DNA from: RDYZ01 sp964518905
Lineage (GTDB): Bacteria; Cyanobacteriota; Cyanobacteriia; Cyanobacteriales; Geitlerinemataceae
DNA: 64,000 nt
Assembly: GCA_964518905.1 (NCBI GenBank)
Contig: CAZFJL010000003.1
Coordinates: forward strand, 1-64,000
Direction of reading: 5' to 3'
How positions within the stretch are numbered: the first letter of the stretch is position 1; each line of letters opens with the position of its first letter. A program made the position numbers and the translations under genes. Positions 42,704 through 51,734 of this stretch are shown here, one piece after another. The notes under the pieces were generated by a model. That model was not told where the DNA came from. It saw nothing but the letters and a program-made list of their open reading frames with translations, and did not search any database.

Positions 42704-43744
42704 ATGGGATCTGTCGTCGATCGGCTGAAATCGTTTTTTACGCTGCTCGCCCCGCCCCGCCTGGTGTCTTGGCAGAGCCTATTTCTGTTTGGGATTGGGT
42801 TGTGGGTGGTCTACGCCGTTGTCGGTCTTGCCGATCCCGAAAACGTTGTTGATCGGTATATCCTGCGGCGATCCGGGTGGTTTTTTATTGCCGGTGGTGT
42901 GGTGTGGCGTCAGGCGCTCGACCCAGTAAAAATCCTGGGAGTGCCGATCGGGGCGATCGCTGCGGCGTCGGCTGTGATCACATTTTTCTTTGAAGATGAG
43001 GCGCGGCAATGGACGCAGGGCGGATTTATCCTCTGGCCGCTGCTGTCGGGACTGTTGGTCACGCTGTCGTATTTTCTGGCCACCTCTGGGCATTGGCGCG
43101 TTCCGAGTCAACTGGAGCGCATCAAGGCGATCGTGGCGCTGGCTGTTGGCATCGTCTTGGCCTGCTGGCTTAAGTTCTATTTTGTGACCCAAGATTGGAT
43201 GGTGAAATATCCACGCCTGTGGGACGCACAAATCGATCACAGTAGCTTCATGGCGACCCTACAAGATCCACGCGAAACTCTGGGACAGAGACTGGTCACA
43301 GAGGTCGATCAGCTACTCTATCGTCAGTTCAATGGTCAATCTTGGCCCGAGATCGAAAAACAGTTACAGCAGTACCTGAGCGATCCAGACAAAATGGAAA
43401 AGGATCTAAAACAGGGTTCAGAGGATAATCCACCAGTCACAATTCCTTTTGGGAGTGATTGGGACGTGCGTTTCACGGTCGCAGGCACAGGAAATCCGTC
43501 GTATACCCTGACCACGATCACCACCTGGAAATCACCCTTATTTTTTGACGATCGTGACTTTAGCGTCGTTCGCGTGTGTGAAGTCGCCCGTGCACCGCTA
43601 CCGCTGGAGTTGTTTAACGAAACCACCCAAACCGGATTACTAGAGTGCAATACCAGCCCCGAGTTTATCTTTGCGGAACGGAAAGTCAAGCAAGCCGAAG
43701 ACGAAAAAAATAAGACGGAGACAGCGACTCCCACAGTGCCCTAG
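42704..43744 (+). CDS. fraD: Septal junction protein FraD (DUF5357)
   Basis: A 346-residue protein. About five membrane segments fill residues 20-160 (SLFLFGIGLWVVYAVVG, GWFFIAGGVVW, GAIAAASAVITFFF, FILWPLLSGLLVTLSYFL, VGIVLACWLKFYFV). The C-terminal half is soluble, starts WMVKYPRLWDAQ and carries LYRQFNGQSWPEIEKQL, as in FraD of Anabaena, where the periplasmic domain forms the plug or gate of septal junctions joining neighbouring cells. Order and spacing behind fraC support the call. Its presence indicates a filamentous, intercellularly connected cyanobacterium. Confidence 0.8.
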   Translation: MGSVVDRLKSFFTLLAPPRLVSWQSLFLFGIGLWVVYAVVGLADPENVVDRYILRRSGWFFIAGGVVWRQALDPVKILGVPIGAIAAASAVITFFFEDEARQWTQGGFILWPLLSGLLVTLSYFLATSGHWRVPSQLERIKAIVALAVGIVLACWLKFYFVTQDWMVKYPRLWDAQIDHSSFMATLQDPRETLGQRLVTEVDQLLYRQFNGQSWPEIEKQLQQYLSDPDKMEKDLKQGSEDNPPVTIPFGSDWDVRFTVAGTGNPSYTLTTITTWKSPLFFDDRDFSVVRVCEVARAPLPLELFNETTQTGLLECNTSPEFIFAERKVKQAEDEKNKTETATPTVP

Positions 43745-43897
43745 GCCAGGAATTGCTCAAACTTAGACAACGTTCTGATCAATGGCTCAACCTGGGAACG
43801 CGGCACTTAGGCGCTCAACTGCCATAAAATTAGGTCAGTTCGTCACTGATCGCGTTTAGCGACCGTGGCGAATCGTCGCTCTATCTTTGCTGCCTTC

Positions 43898-45538
43898 ATG
43901 ACCGCCGAAACTGTCGATCTTGCCGAATTACAATCCGCCGTCGATTCCCGTCGTACGTTTGCGATTATTTCCCACCCGGACGCGGGCAAAACGACACTGA
44001 CGGAAAAAGTGTTGCTCTACGGGGGTGCAATCCACGAAGCGGGAACGGTTAAAGCGCGACGATCGGAACGGAGCGCCACGTCGGACTGGATGGAGATGGA
44101 GCAACAGCGGGGGATTTCGATTACCTCGACGGTGCTGCAATTTGACTATCGCGATCATCAAATTAATTTGCTCGATACCCCTGGCCACCAAGATTTCGGC
44201 GAGGATACCTATCGGACGCTGACCGCTGCGGATAATGCGGTGATGCTCGAAGATGCCGCCAAGGGACTCGAACCGCAGACGCGCAAGCTATTCGAGGTGT
44301 GCCGAATGCGCGATCTGCCGATTTTTACGTTCATCAATAAGATGGATCGCCCCAGCCGCGAGCCGCTGGAACTGCTGGACGAAATTGAGCAGGAATTGGG
44401 GCTAGCGACCTATCCGATTACCTGGCCGATCGGCTCGGGCGATCGCTTCAAAGGCGTGTTCGATCGCCGCGATCGCACGGTTCACCTGTTCGAGCGCCAA
44501 GCCCACGGCAGCAAAGCCGCCAGTGAAACGACGTTTGCGATCGATGATCCCGAATTGAAAGCGCGGATCGACGATGATGAGCTCTATGCGCAGTTTCGCG
44601 AAGAGCTGGAAATCGTCGAAGAACTCGGCAGCGAACTCGATCTCGCTGCGATTCACAGCGGCCAAATGACGCCGGTATTTTTCGGCAGCGCCATGAGTAA
44701 CTTCGGGGTGCAGCTTTTCCTCGATGCCTTCCTGGAATATTCCCTCAAGCCGATCGCCCGCAACAGCACCCGCGACGAAATCGAGCCATCGAGCCCCGAT
44801 TTCACCGGCTTCGTCTTTAAACTTCAGGCCAATATGGACCCGAAACACCGCGATCGGGTTGCCTTCATTCGAGTCTGTAGCGGTCGTTTCGATAAAGACA
44901 TGACGGTAAAACATGCCCGTACCGGCAAAACCATTCGCCTTTCGCGCCCGCAAAAGCTGTTCGCCCAGGGTCGCGAATCGATCGAAACCGCCTACGCGGG
45001 CGACGTGATCGGCTTGAATAATCCCGGCATGTTCGCGATCGGCGACACGATCTATTGCGGCGAAAAGCTCGAATTTGACGGCATCCCCTGCTTCTCGCCC
45101 GAAATGTTTTCCTACATGCGGAACGTCAACCCGTCGAAATTCAAGCAGTTTCGCAAAGGCGTGGCCGAGCTACGCGAAGAAGGAGCCGTGCAAATCATGT
45201 ATTCGGTGGATGAGGCCAAGCGCGATCCGATTTTGGCCGCAGTGGGGCAACTGCAATTTGAAGTGGTGCAGTTCCGTTTGCTGAATGAATACGGGGTGGA
45301 AACGCGCCTCGAACCTCTCGGTTTTAGCGTGGCGCGATGGGTGGTCGGCGGCTGGGAGGCGCTGGAAAAGGCGGGACGACTGTTTAATACGGCCACGGTG
45401 AAGGATAGCTGGGATCGTCCGGTGTTGTTATTCAAAAATGAATGGAATGTCGGTCAGGTTCAAGGCGACTGCCCGGATTTACAGTTGAGCAAAATCGCGC
45501 CGGTGTTGTCGGGAATGCAGCCGACGGCGATTCGTTAG
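43898..45538 (+). CDS. prfC: Peptide chain release factor 3
   Basis: About 546 residues from ATG 43898 (MTAETVDLAELQSAVDSRRT); a GTG at 43865 would add 11. The translational GTPase core is intact: P-loop ISHPDAGKTTLTEKVLLYGG, switch region QQRGISITSTVLQF, LDTPGHQDFGEDTYRTL, and NKMD. RF3-specific C-terminal blocks follow (FSPEMFSYMRNVNPSKFKQF, VGQLQFEVVQFRLLNEYGVE). It recycles RF1 and RF2 from the ribosome after peptide release. Cytoplasmic. The gene stands alone, followed by a palindromic repeat. Confidence 0.97.
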   Translation: MTAETVDLAELQSAVDSRRTFAIISHPDAGKTTLTEKVLLYGGAIHEAGTVKARRSERSATSDWMEMEQQRGISITSTVLQFDYRDHQINLLDTPGHQDFGEDTYRTLTAADNAVMLEDAAKGLEPQTRKLFEVCRMRDLPIFTFINKMDRPSREPLELLDEIEQELGLATYPITWPIGSGDRFKGVFDRRDRTVHLFERQAHGSKAASETTFAIDDPELKARIDDDELYAQFREELEIVEELGSELDLAAIHSGQMTPVFFGSAMSNFGVQLFLDAFLEYSLKPIARNSTRDEIEPSSPDFTGFVFKLQANMDPKHRDRVAFIRVCSGRFDKDMTVKHARTGKTIRLSRPQKLFAQGRESIETAYAGDVIGLNNPGMFAIGDTIYCGEKLEFDGIPCFSPEMFSYMRNVNPSKFKQFRKGVAELREEGAVQIMYSVDEAKRDPILAAVGQLQFEVVQFRLLNEYGVETRLEPLGFSVARWVVGGWEALEKAGRLFNTATVKDSWDRPVLLFKNEWNVGQVQGDCPDLQLSKIAPVLSGMQPTAIR

Positions 45539-46064
45539 GACGATTGGGCGATCGGGTTCGGGACTAGGCGCGATATCTATCGTTCCCACGCTCCGCGTGG
45601 GAATGCCTTCTGGGACGCTCTGCGTCCTCTAAACTCGCGACGCAGAGCGTCTAAAGAGGCATTCTTACGCAGAGCGCAGGAACGATGAACGGCTTGATTA
45701 TTGGATCGTGTCGGCCTTCTCTTGGACGATCGCAAACCGGACAATTACAAAACTGATCGAAAATTGCACCACCTTGAGCTGATAACACTGGGGGGCAAGC
45801 TTTCTACAATCCAAAGTGGCTCTAGAAACCTTGCTGTCTATAGGAAGCATCTAGATTGTTTGCGTTTTTGTATCATGGTTTTGATCTCAATATTTCTATG
45901 GATAGTGAATGAGAGATCACGTGTCCAAATGATGCTTCGACGAACCTGAGCCATCTTTGTCGCACGTAAAAATACCCCGATCGCCATCCGCTAATTCAGC
46001 GAGGTGCGATCCTCTACTGGTATCAATACCGATAGATCATCAATCCTGTCGCCGACGCTTATCC
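45539..46064. other. Intergenic region with repeat and AT-rich segment
   Basis: This 526-base space begins with the palindromic element at 45579-45686 and continues with about 250 AT-rich bases (45700-45950). That stretch has base composition unlike its neighbours and may be decayed insert DNA. I cannot identify a coding remnant in it. Confidence 0.4.
45579..45686. repeat. Palindromic repeat with ATCGTTCC/GGAACGAT ends
   Basis: Ends ATCGTTCC and GGAACGAT enclose nested arms: CCCACGC/GCGTGGG, and GGACGCTCTGCGTCC with GACGCAGAGCGTC. A partial relative is at 29409-29458. It lies just behind prfC. Confidence 0.85.
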
Positions 46065-48383
46065 ATGCCTGACCAACCTTCCCGATCGCGACCCTCGTCC
46101 TACAAAACACGTAACTACAGCGCCTCGATCGCGGGACAGCAGTTGATCGCGCTCGCTCTGCGGGATATGAAGGAAGCCGAGATCGTCGCCCTAGCGAACC
46201 AATTTTTTTACAAGAATAGTGATCGACCGGTCTCGGAAAAACTGGCTTCCGGCTGCTCGATCGCCACCTTTCGCCGCTTTCGCCGTGGCAAACCCGTTCG
46301 CTGTTTTGTGGAATATTGTCAGGCGCTGGGGCTGAACCCCGAAGAGATTTGCGAGGAAGTTGTCCCGCCACAGTTGTTACCCGAGCTCTCCAGTCGTAGC
46401 TGTAATCGTCTAACGACAGCGAAACACACCGTTTGTTTGGGGCGTGAAACGGAGTTGCACCAGATTGAAAGCGCCTTGCGAGCGGGATGTGTCCGGCTCT
46501 ATCTGCGGGGAGCGCGAGGCGTCGGTAAAACCGTGCTCGCCGACGAAATTGCGAAGACTCTAGCGCTGAAACTGGCGATTACACGACGCATCACGATCGC
46601 CGTCAAACCCCATGACAGCCTCGGATCACGTCATATTCCCCGTTGGCGAGCCCAGCGATCGATCGATCGCATTGAGCGAGAGCTAGCCTCCGCCTGCTCG
46701 CCCGCGATCGGTCACGAGACGATTCAGCTTCCGCGCGACGTGCTGTTTACGCGTTTGGCCGAAAAACCCACGCTACTTGTGATTGATGATCTCGACGTCG
46801 CAGATGATCTTGAGGCGGTTCTGGGTCTGATTTACGGTTTGCCAGCGAATGTACAGATTGTCGTTACAGGGTCAGCACGATTGCCGATCGAGCGGGTGCT
46901 CATGATCGAACCCCTCTCAAATCGGGCGATCGCCCAATTAATTGATCGCTGCTGTGCTGATCGACAATTGGCGATGCCGCCCAGCGATCGGCAATGGCTA
47001 CAGGCGGCTACACGCGGCTTTCCGGCTGCGGTTATTAAAGGTGTCGCCCTACTGGTCGAGTTCGATCGCCTCCAGCGTCCATCCGTTCTCCAACTGCGTG
47101 ATGATTGTTTGATGAGCTACATTCAACTCGGTCTCGATCGTCTCGAACCCGATGCACGCACCGTTGCGGCGACCCTCAGCTTGTTTCCCCAGGCGATCAC
47201 CCTCAAGGCGCTCGGTGAAATTACCGCGATTCCGCCTTCTCGCTTAACGGCGATCGCCACGCGCCTACACGATCTCAACCTCGCCTGTTACGACCCAAGC
47301 CAGCAGACCTGCCACGCGTCCCGGCTCGAACGCGATCACTTTGCCCAAGTGCTACAAACGCATCCTGAGCGTGATGTGATCCATCAACGCTGGCTCGATC
47401 GCTACAGTCGGATCGCGGCCAGCCTGACCCCGGACGACTGGAAAGTGTGGCAGGACTACACTCCGATCGATCGCGAATGGGATAATTGGCTGGTAGCGCT
47501 GGAATGGTGCGTGACCCATCAGCACTACGATCGCGTCTGCGAGCTGTGGGCGGGCTTGCGGGGCTACACCAACCTGCGGGGCTACTGGCGAGAGCGACTA
47601 CGCTGGATCGACTGGGCGATCGCTGCCGCCGAAGCCCGCGAAGATCACCTCGCTCAGGCGAGATTTTGGCGAGATCGAGCCTGGACACTCGCACTCACCG
47701 AAGATCGCGACCAGCGTCAGCGTGCCGCAGACTGTTTTCAGCAGGCGATCGAGCTGGCGCAACACGCGCGAGAGGTGGATCGTTTTCAAGCCTCTAGTGA
47801 TCCAGACAACGCCGATCAGATTTGGCAAGAGTTTCGCTCAGAGCTGGCCCTAGAGCAGGCCGTACTGTGCCTCGAAAATAATGATCTCGATCGCGCCCAA
47901 ACCTGGATTTCCCGCGAACGGGCTTACCTCAATCGTCTGCTCGATCGTTATAGCCCCGCTGAATCCCCCCCGCAATGGCAACGCCAAAGCGTGCGTGCCG
48001 ACTACTATGAAGCCGAAATTTTCTTCAATCGCGGTGACTATGCCCGTGCCCGAGAGGCTTACAGCCGCGTCCTGAAGCGTGCTCGCAGCATCGGCTGGAC
48101 TCAGCTTTGCGCCTATGCCACCAACTGGCTCGCCGACATTGCTCTCTGCGAACACAGCTACGAAGCGGCGGAAACCTGGCTGACGCAAACCCACAGCTAC
48201 CTCACGGGACAACAGGATTCTCGCTCGTTGGGGTTCTATCACCAATCCCTAGCACGCGCCTATGCGGGACGCGATCGCCACGAAGAGGCCAATCATTCGG
48301 CGCGACATGCCGCCAACGCATTCGCCCAAGTGGGTCTACTCGATCGAGCGCGAACCCTCTTGGACGAGTTTAAGCTGGCTTGA
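46065..48383 (+). CDS. STAND-type NTPase with N-terminal HTH-like and C-terminal TPR-like regions
   Basis: About 772 residues from ATG 46065. Residues 60-100 carry IATFRRFRRGKPVRCFVEYC and QALGLNPEEI, resembling the small helical domain that opens many cyanobacterial NB-ARC-like proteins. The ATPase has Walker A GARGVGKT (149-156), Walker B LLVIDDLD near 247 and a sensor-like VVTGSARLP. A winged-helix-like stretch follows. Residues 470-760 are a TPR-like superhelix (DYYEAEIFFNRGDYARAREA). STAND proteins are oligomerising signal switches, including bacterial antiviral Avs-type and transcriptional MalT-type members. No toxic effector domain is visible. It is transcribed alone. Confidence 0.8.
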   Translation: MPDQPSRSRPSSYKTRNYSASIAGQQLIALALRDMKEAEIVALANQFFYKNSDRPVSEKLASGCSIATFRRFRRGKPVRCFVEYCQALGLNPEEICEEVVPPQLLPELSSRSCNRLTTAKHTVCLGRETELHQIESALRAGCVRLYLRGARGVGKTVLADEIAKTLALKLAITRRITIAVKPHDSLGSRHIPRWRAQRSIDRIERELASACSPAIGHETIQLPRDVLFTRLAEKPTLLVIDDLDVADDLEAVLGLIYGLPANVQIVVTGSARLPIERVLMIEPLSNRAIAQLIDRCCADRQLAMPPSDRQWLQAATRGFPAAVIKGVALLVEFDRLQRPSVLQLRDDCLMSYIQLGLDRLEPDARTVAATLSLFPQAITLKALGEITAIPPSRLTAIATRLHDLNLACYDPSQQTCHASRLERDHFAQVLQTHPERDVIHQRWLDRYSRIAASLTPDDWKVWQDYTPIDREWDNWLVALEWCVTHQHYDRVCELWAGLRGYTNLRGYWRERLRWIDWAIAAAEAREDHLAQARFWRDRAWTLALTEDRDQRQRAADCFQQAIELAQHAREVDRFQASSDPDNADQIWQEFRSELALEQAVLCLENNDLDRAQTWISRERAYLNRLLDRYSPAESPPQWQRQSVRADYYEAEIFFNRGDYARAREAYSRVLKRARSIGWTQLCAYATNWLADIALCEHSYEAAETWLTQTHSYLTGQQDSRSLGFYHQSLARAYAGRDRHEEANHSARHAANAFAQVGLLDRARTLLDEFKLA

Positions 48384-48395
48384 AATCGCCAGGAG

Positions 48396-48527
48396 CTAGG
48401 GCGTGTCATCAATTAGCACCAGACCCCTTACGGGGTAGGCGGTTGAACGCCCGATCCAACAAAAAACAAAAGGGGCTGAAACCCTTGCTGAGTAAAGGCT
48501 ACAAATTTAATTGATGACAGCCCCTAG
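48396..48527. mobile_element. MITE-like element with CTAG ends
   Basis: Inverted ends CTAGGGCGTGTCATCAATTA (from 48396) and the complement of CTAGGGGCTGTCATCAATTA (ending 48527) agree at 18 of 21 positions. CTAG at both outer edges could be a 4-bp target duplication. The interior (about 90 bases) has no coding frame. It looks like a non-autonomous transposon derivative; no matching transposase is in the window. A single similar end is at 29539. Confidence 0.65.
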
Positions 48528-48533
48528 GCGGGG

Positions 48534-49142
48534 CTAGGCACTGAAGTTTGAGAGTCCTCGGCCACAGGCTCCGCACTTCGGGGAGGCTAAATCCGGCGAA
48601 TTTGCCGAGTTCATCGGCGCGATCGCTGTCCCCTCGCGCGATACGTCTGTCTGGAAATCGATCTGGAAATGATGGCGCAAGAGTTGCAGCGTTTCCGCAG
48701 AGGATTTGACGCAGTTTTGCTGATTGGAGGCGTGAATGCCAAACGGTTGATGGTCAATAAATCGACCAAATAGCGCGAGACAGTCACGGCGATAGCGCTG
48801 TGTGTCGAGAATGTGCGCGTGCCAAACCTGGTCAAGCGCGGGCGTCGGCACGAGTTCACGATCGGGGTAAAGGTCAATGAGACAGAGAAAGTGGCAATAC
48901 TGCTCGATCGCGATCGCTAATGCTTGTGGCTTCCCGTCGTTGGGCAAAAATTGGATCAGCTCTGCAAGGCCAAGCACCGTACAGCGCTGATGAAATTCCT
49001 GAATTCGTACCTGAAGCGCAGGAGTATTCGACAAGATGTGTAACGGCTGCGATCGCGTTGTGATCTCGATCGGCTGCTCTCTCTCCGAAGCTGATCGGGA
49101 ATGGGTCGATGGGGAAGAGGTTGAAGATATTGCTGAAATCAT
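48534..49142 (-). CDS. DUF1399-like (glycine-rich-domain) protein
   Basis: A 202-residue soluble protein. The block LVPTPALDQVWHAHILDTQR, then RRDCLALFGRFIDHQPFGIH, matches DUF1399/glycine-rich-domain proteins, which share a WHxH motif. The last residues hold a CxxCG pair (PKCGACGRGLSNFSA) which could bind metal. The first 45 residues are Ser-rich and probably unstructured. Function unknown in any bacterium I know. It lies beside a MITE-like element. Confidence 0.75.
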   Translation of the reverse strand: MISAISSTSSPSTHSRSASEREQPIEITTRSQPLHILSNTPALQVRIQEFHQRCTVLGLAELIQFLPNDGKPQALAIAIEQYCHFLCLIDLYPDRELVPTPALDQVWHAHILDTQRYRRDCLALFGRFIDHQPFGIHASNQQNCVKSSAETLQLLRHHFQIDFQTDVSREGTAIAPMNSANSPDLASPKCGACGRGLSNFSA

Positions 49143-49453
49143 CCGTAAATCTCATAGAAGGCGCTACGGATTTATCAGCGAATCAGAGTCGTTTCTTCGG
49201 GAATCGACCAATAAAGTGTGGTGCATTATTGGAGATCCAATCCAAACCTGTGGGTTGATCTCTGGCTCAAACCTGATCGAGATCACACACTTTCGTAGAC
49301 TTGCGTCTCTCTAGATGCTCGATCCATCTCATGTCGATCGCCGACCGCGATCGCCGACAACAGGCTCGAAATCATCAAAAATGGTGTCGTCATCTGTCGG
49401 GGATGTTTCTATGTGTGGTCTACCTTCATACCCAATTCTTCTCATCCCCAGTT
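49143..49453. other. Intergenic region, nothing recognised
   Basis: A 311-base space between the divergent DUF1399-like gene and a small membrane-protein gene. Longer forward frames run through it (for example from 49036 and from 49301) but look accidental. Confidence 0.35.
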
Positions 49454-49756
49454 ATGTCATCAAGCGAGCCGCCCATCTTTGACCCTCAAAGCTCTGAGCC
49501 TCATCTCCCCAATTCTTCTTCCTCTCCTACAGACGTGTTTAACCCATCTTCCCCCTCCCAAATTGAAATTGATTTAACCATCTCTAGTGCCAGCACCAGG
49601 AATGGCAGCAACGGTCAGCCCTTATTGTTCTCTGCGATTGTTCTAGGGTTAATCTCCCTTGTCGCGATCAGCACGGCTGTGATCTGGGTTAACGGGATCA
49701 TGCACGAAAAGTCCAATCATGTGCCAGAGGCGCAGACAACGATTTGGCACGATTAG
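49454..49756 (+). CDS. Small single-span membrane protein, hypothetical
   Basis: From ATG 49454 a 100-residue protein: a Ser/Pro-rich N-terminus (MSSSEPPIFDPQSSEPHLPN), one transmembrane segment (PLLFSAIVLGLISLVAISTA, about residues 55-74), and a short tail. A longer frame from 49301 would add 51 residues of no clear character. I do not recognise the family, and it could be non-coding. Low-complexity composition and a clear membrane helix are the only support. Confidence 0.4.
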   Translation: MSSSEPPIFDPQSSEPHLPNSSSSPTDVFNPSSPSQIEIDLTISSASTRNGSNGQPLLFSAIVLGLISLVAISTAVIWVNGIMHEKSNHVPEAQTTIWHD

Positions 49757-49849
49757 AGCGCGTCCCGGAGGCGAATTCGCGTGATCAGGTCATCGATCAA
49801 TTAACTGACTTTTGAACCCGGATGATGATCTTTGATCTCAACAACCGGA

Positions 49850-50659
49850 TTATTTCACGATAAATCGGCGAGGGTGTACACGCATCGGGTCGATGTCAAC
49901 GATCGCCTCCTCCCAGTCAAGGATACGGGTCTTCCGCGTCCAGGCATTGGCCTGGTAGACCTGTTGATGGCGCAAATCGATCGCTGTTAACCAACCACTT
50001 TCGAGCGTATACGCACCCGTATCAATATCGATCCAGCCGGAACCGCGTGCAAGCTGTCCCGGCTTGACTCCGAGAAAGGTAAATGAAATTGTATGTCCGA
50101 TAATCATGAGCTTATCGGGAAAATAGGGCGCTGTAGAACGGTGAAATGGCTCACGAATCCAGCACAATTCACGAGCGCTCTGTTCGGCGATCGCCCGTTG
50201 TGGATCGAGGCCAGCATGAACCAGCCAATAATCTCCCAGGTCGCGATACAGCGGCTGCTCACGTAGCCACGCAACATGATCGACCAGCTCTCGGCGATCC
50301 GCATAGCTGTCGATCGTGGAACGACCACCGCTCCGCAGCCAACTTTCTAAAGCGTAGTCGTCATGGGACGTCGTTGGCTCACAGGCAGCGATCGCCAGTT
50401 CCTCATGATTGCCGCGAATCGTATGGAATTGGGGCGTGGTTCGCACCAGTTCGACCGTATCGCGACTGCGCGGGCCGCGATCAATCAAGTCTCCGAGAAA
50501 ATCGACCCGATCGTCGGTCACAATGGCCAGCAAATCGAGTAAGCGCATCAGCGTATCGTAATGACCGTGAACATCGCCAATCACAATGTTGCGTCCAGAC
50601 ACCGGTGACACCTGACGCCCTGGTTGTGTCAGGGTTACAACATCGGCAGCATCATCCAA
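49850..50659 (-). CDS. PPP-family serine/threonine phosphatase (ApaH/PrpA-like)
   Basis: Up to 269 residues; the start is uncertain (TTG 50659 or GTG 50611). Metal-binding motifs of the PPP family are in order: GDVHGHYDTL, GDLIDRGPRSRDT, IRGNHEELA, and a late MIIGHTISF. It could remove phosphate from proteins or cleave dinucleotides; the family includes PrpA/PphA-like bacterial phosphatases. Cytoplasmic, no extra domains. Transcribed on the same strand as the DUF1995 gene, with about 120 bases between. Confidence 0.88.
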   Translation of the reverse strand: MDDAADVVTLTQPGRQVSPVSGRNIVIGDVHGHYDTLMRLLDLLAIVTDDRVDFLGDLIDRGPRSRDTVELVRTTPQFHTIRGNHEELAIAACEPTTSHDDYALESWLRSGGRSTIDSYADRRELVDHVAWLREQPLYRDLGDYWLVHAGLDPQRAIAEQSARELCWIREPFHRSTAPYFPDKLMIIGHTISFTFLGVKPGQLARGSGWIDIDTGAYTLESGWLTAIDLRHQQVYQANAWTRKTRILDWEEAIVDIDPMRVHPRRFIVK

Positions 50660-50777
50660 AAGGATTACGGGGGATAAACATCAGAAAGCAGGCTGAGACA
50701 AACACTTGGGACATGAACGCACCCGACAAGCAAACAGCAGCGATCCTCTCATGTTTCCCCCGTAGACTACGGAAAAA

Positions 50778-51524
50778 TTACTGACTTAATGCTTTGAGGA
50801 AATTTTGCAATCCCGCCATAATGCCAGGACTTTTTTTGACACCGCCGGAGGAAGCATCCGAGTTTTCGCCATCTTCTTCGCCCATCAAAATGCGATCGAG
50901 GGCTTCACCGACAGGTTTACTCGCCGTTTCCGATAATAGTTCTCCTTCCAGTGCCGGAGGGATCGCATCGCCCCAGACTTGCCACTGTCCGGGATAAGCC
51001 CGGAACAGCGTCGCACCATCCAGCGGGCGAATGTAATAGCATGTCTCGATCTTACTTAAAAAGCGCTCTCGAAGTTGACGACCGGCATAACCAATACCGA
51101 TCGTGGCAATATTTTCCAGGCGTGGCAGCAACATCACAACCGGACGACCCGCCGCCGCCAAGTACAGCTTCTCGACTTGCTCAACATCCACATCCGACGG
51201 CTCGACCACCAAAAAACACTCGTCCTCCGGCTGAAGCTGCGTCTCGATCGGGCGGCGCGGACTCCCCAGATCCGAAATCTGGAACCGATCTTCGCCCCAA
51301 TCTCGCCGTGCCAATGCGGTCGCGCCCATATCCGGGAACAAAACACGCAGCTTGTAGCCCATTTCTAACAGTTCTGGGAGAAACTGCTCGGCGATCGTTT
51401 GCGCTTTCAGTTCCCCAACAAGCAATTCAATTTGAACTAGAGTTTGGCCGGATTCGAGGGCTGCGCGAGTGGCGTGGCGGGCTTGCTGTAGGGCGGTCTC
51501 TAGGTCGGTAGGAAGTGGGGTCAT
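50778..51524 (-). CDS. DUF1995 family protein
   Basis: A 248-residue soluble protein. The opening LPTDLETALQQARHATRAAL, the ELLVGELKAQTIAEQFLPEL block, VLFPDMGATALARRDWG and CFLVVEPSDVDVEQVEKLYL fit DUF1995. Plant members are chloroplast proteins, one of which (LPA3) helps photosystem II assembly; the bacterial role is unknown. A psb29/thf1 gene lies immediately upstream on the same strand, which fits a link to photosystem II upkeep. The C-terminal 30 residues are Ser/Gly/Lys-rich. Confidence 0.82.
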   Translation of the reverse strand: MTPLPTDLETALQQARHATRAALESGQTLVQIELLVGELKAQTIAEQFLPELLEMGYKLRVLFPDMGATALARRDWGEDRFQISDLGSPRRPIETQLQPEDECFLVVEPSDVDVEQVEKLYLAAAGRPVVMLLPRLENIATIGIGYAGRQLRERFLSKIETCYYIRPLDGATLFRAYPGQWQVWGDAIPPALEGELLSETASKPVGEALDRILMGEEDGENSDASSGGVKKSPGIMAGLQNFLKALSQ

Positions 51525-51734
51525 GGCGATTAAGCTGATAAAAAAGGTGGATTTTACGATCGTTTGAGATAAATCAATGTTCTTGAATTTAAGGCTAAAG
51601 CCGGTGAATTAAGGGTGAATGAATACAAAACAAGCGCGGAAGCTCTATCTGCAAAGCTTCCACGCTTGTTACGTATCGATTATCTCGTCCGGGTAAACGT
51701 CGAGAAAATCTACCATACTCAACTCGCTGAACCC

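Noticed and set aside
45701..45949. 82-residue plus-strand frame behind prfC
   Set aside because: Lies in an AT-rich tract next to a repeat, with no motif. It may be decayed inserted DNA, but I cannot show it.
49036..49314. 92-residue plus-strand frame
   Set aside because: Begins inside the oppositely oriented DUF1399-like gene, with no ribosome site or recognisable composition.
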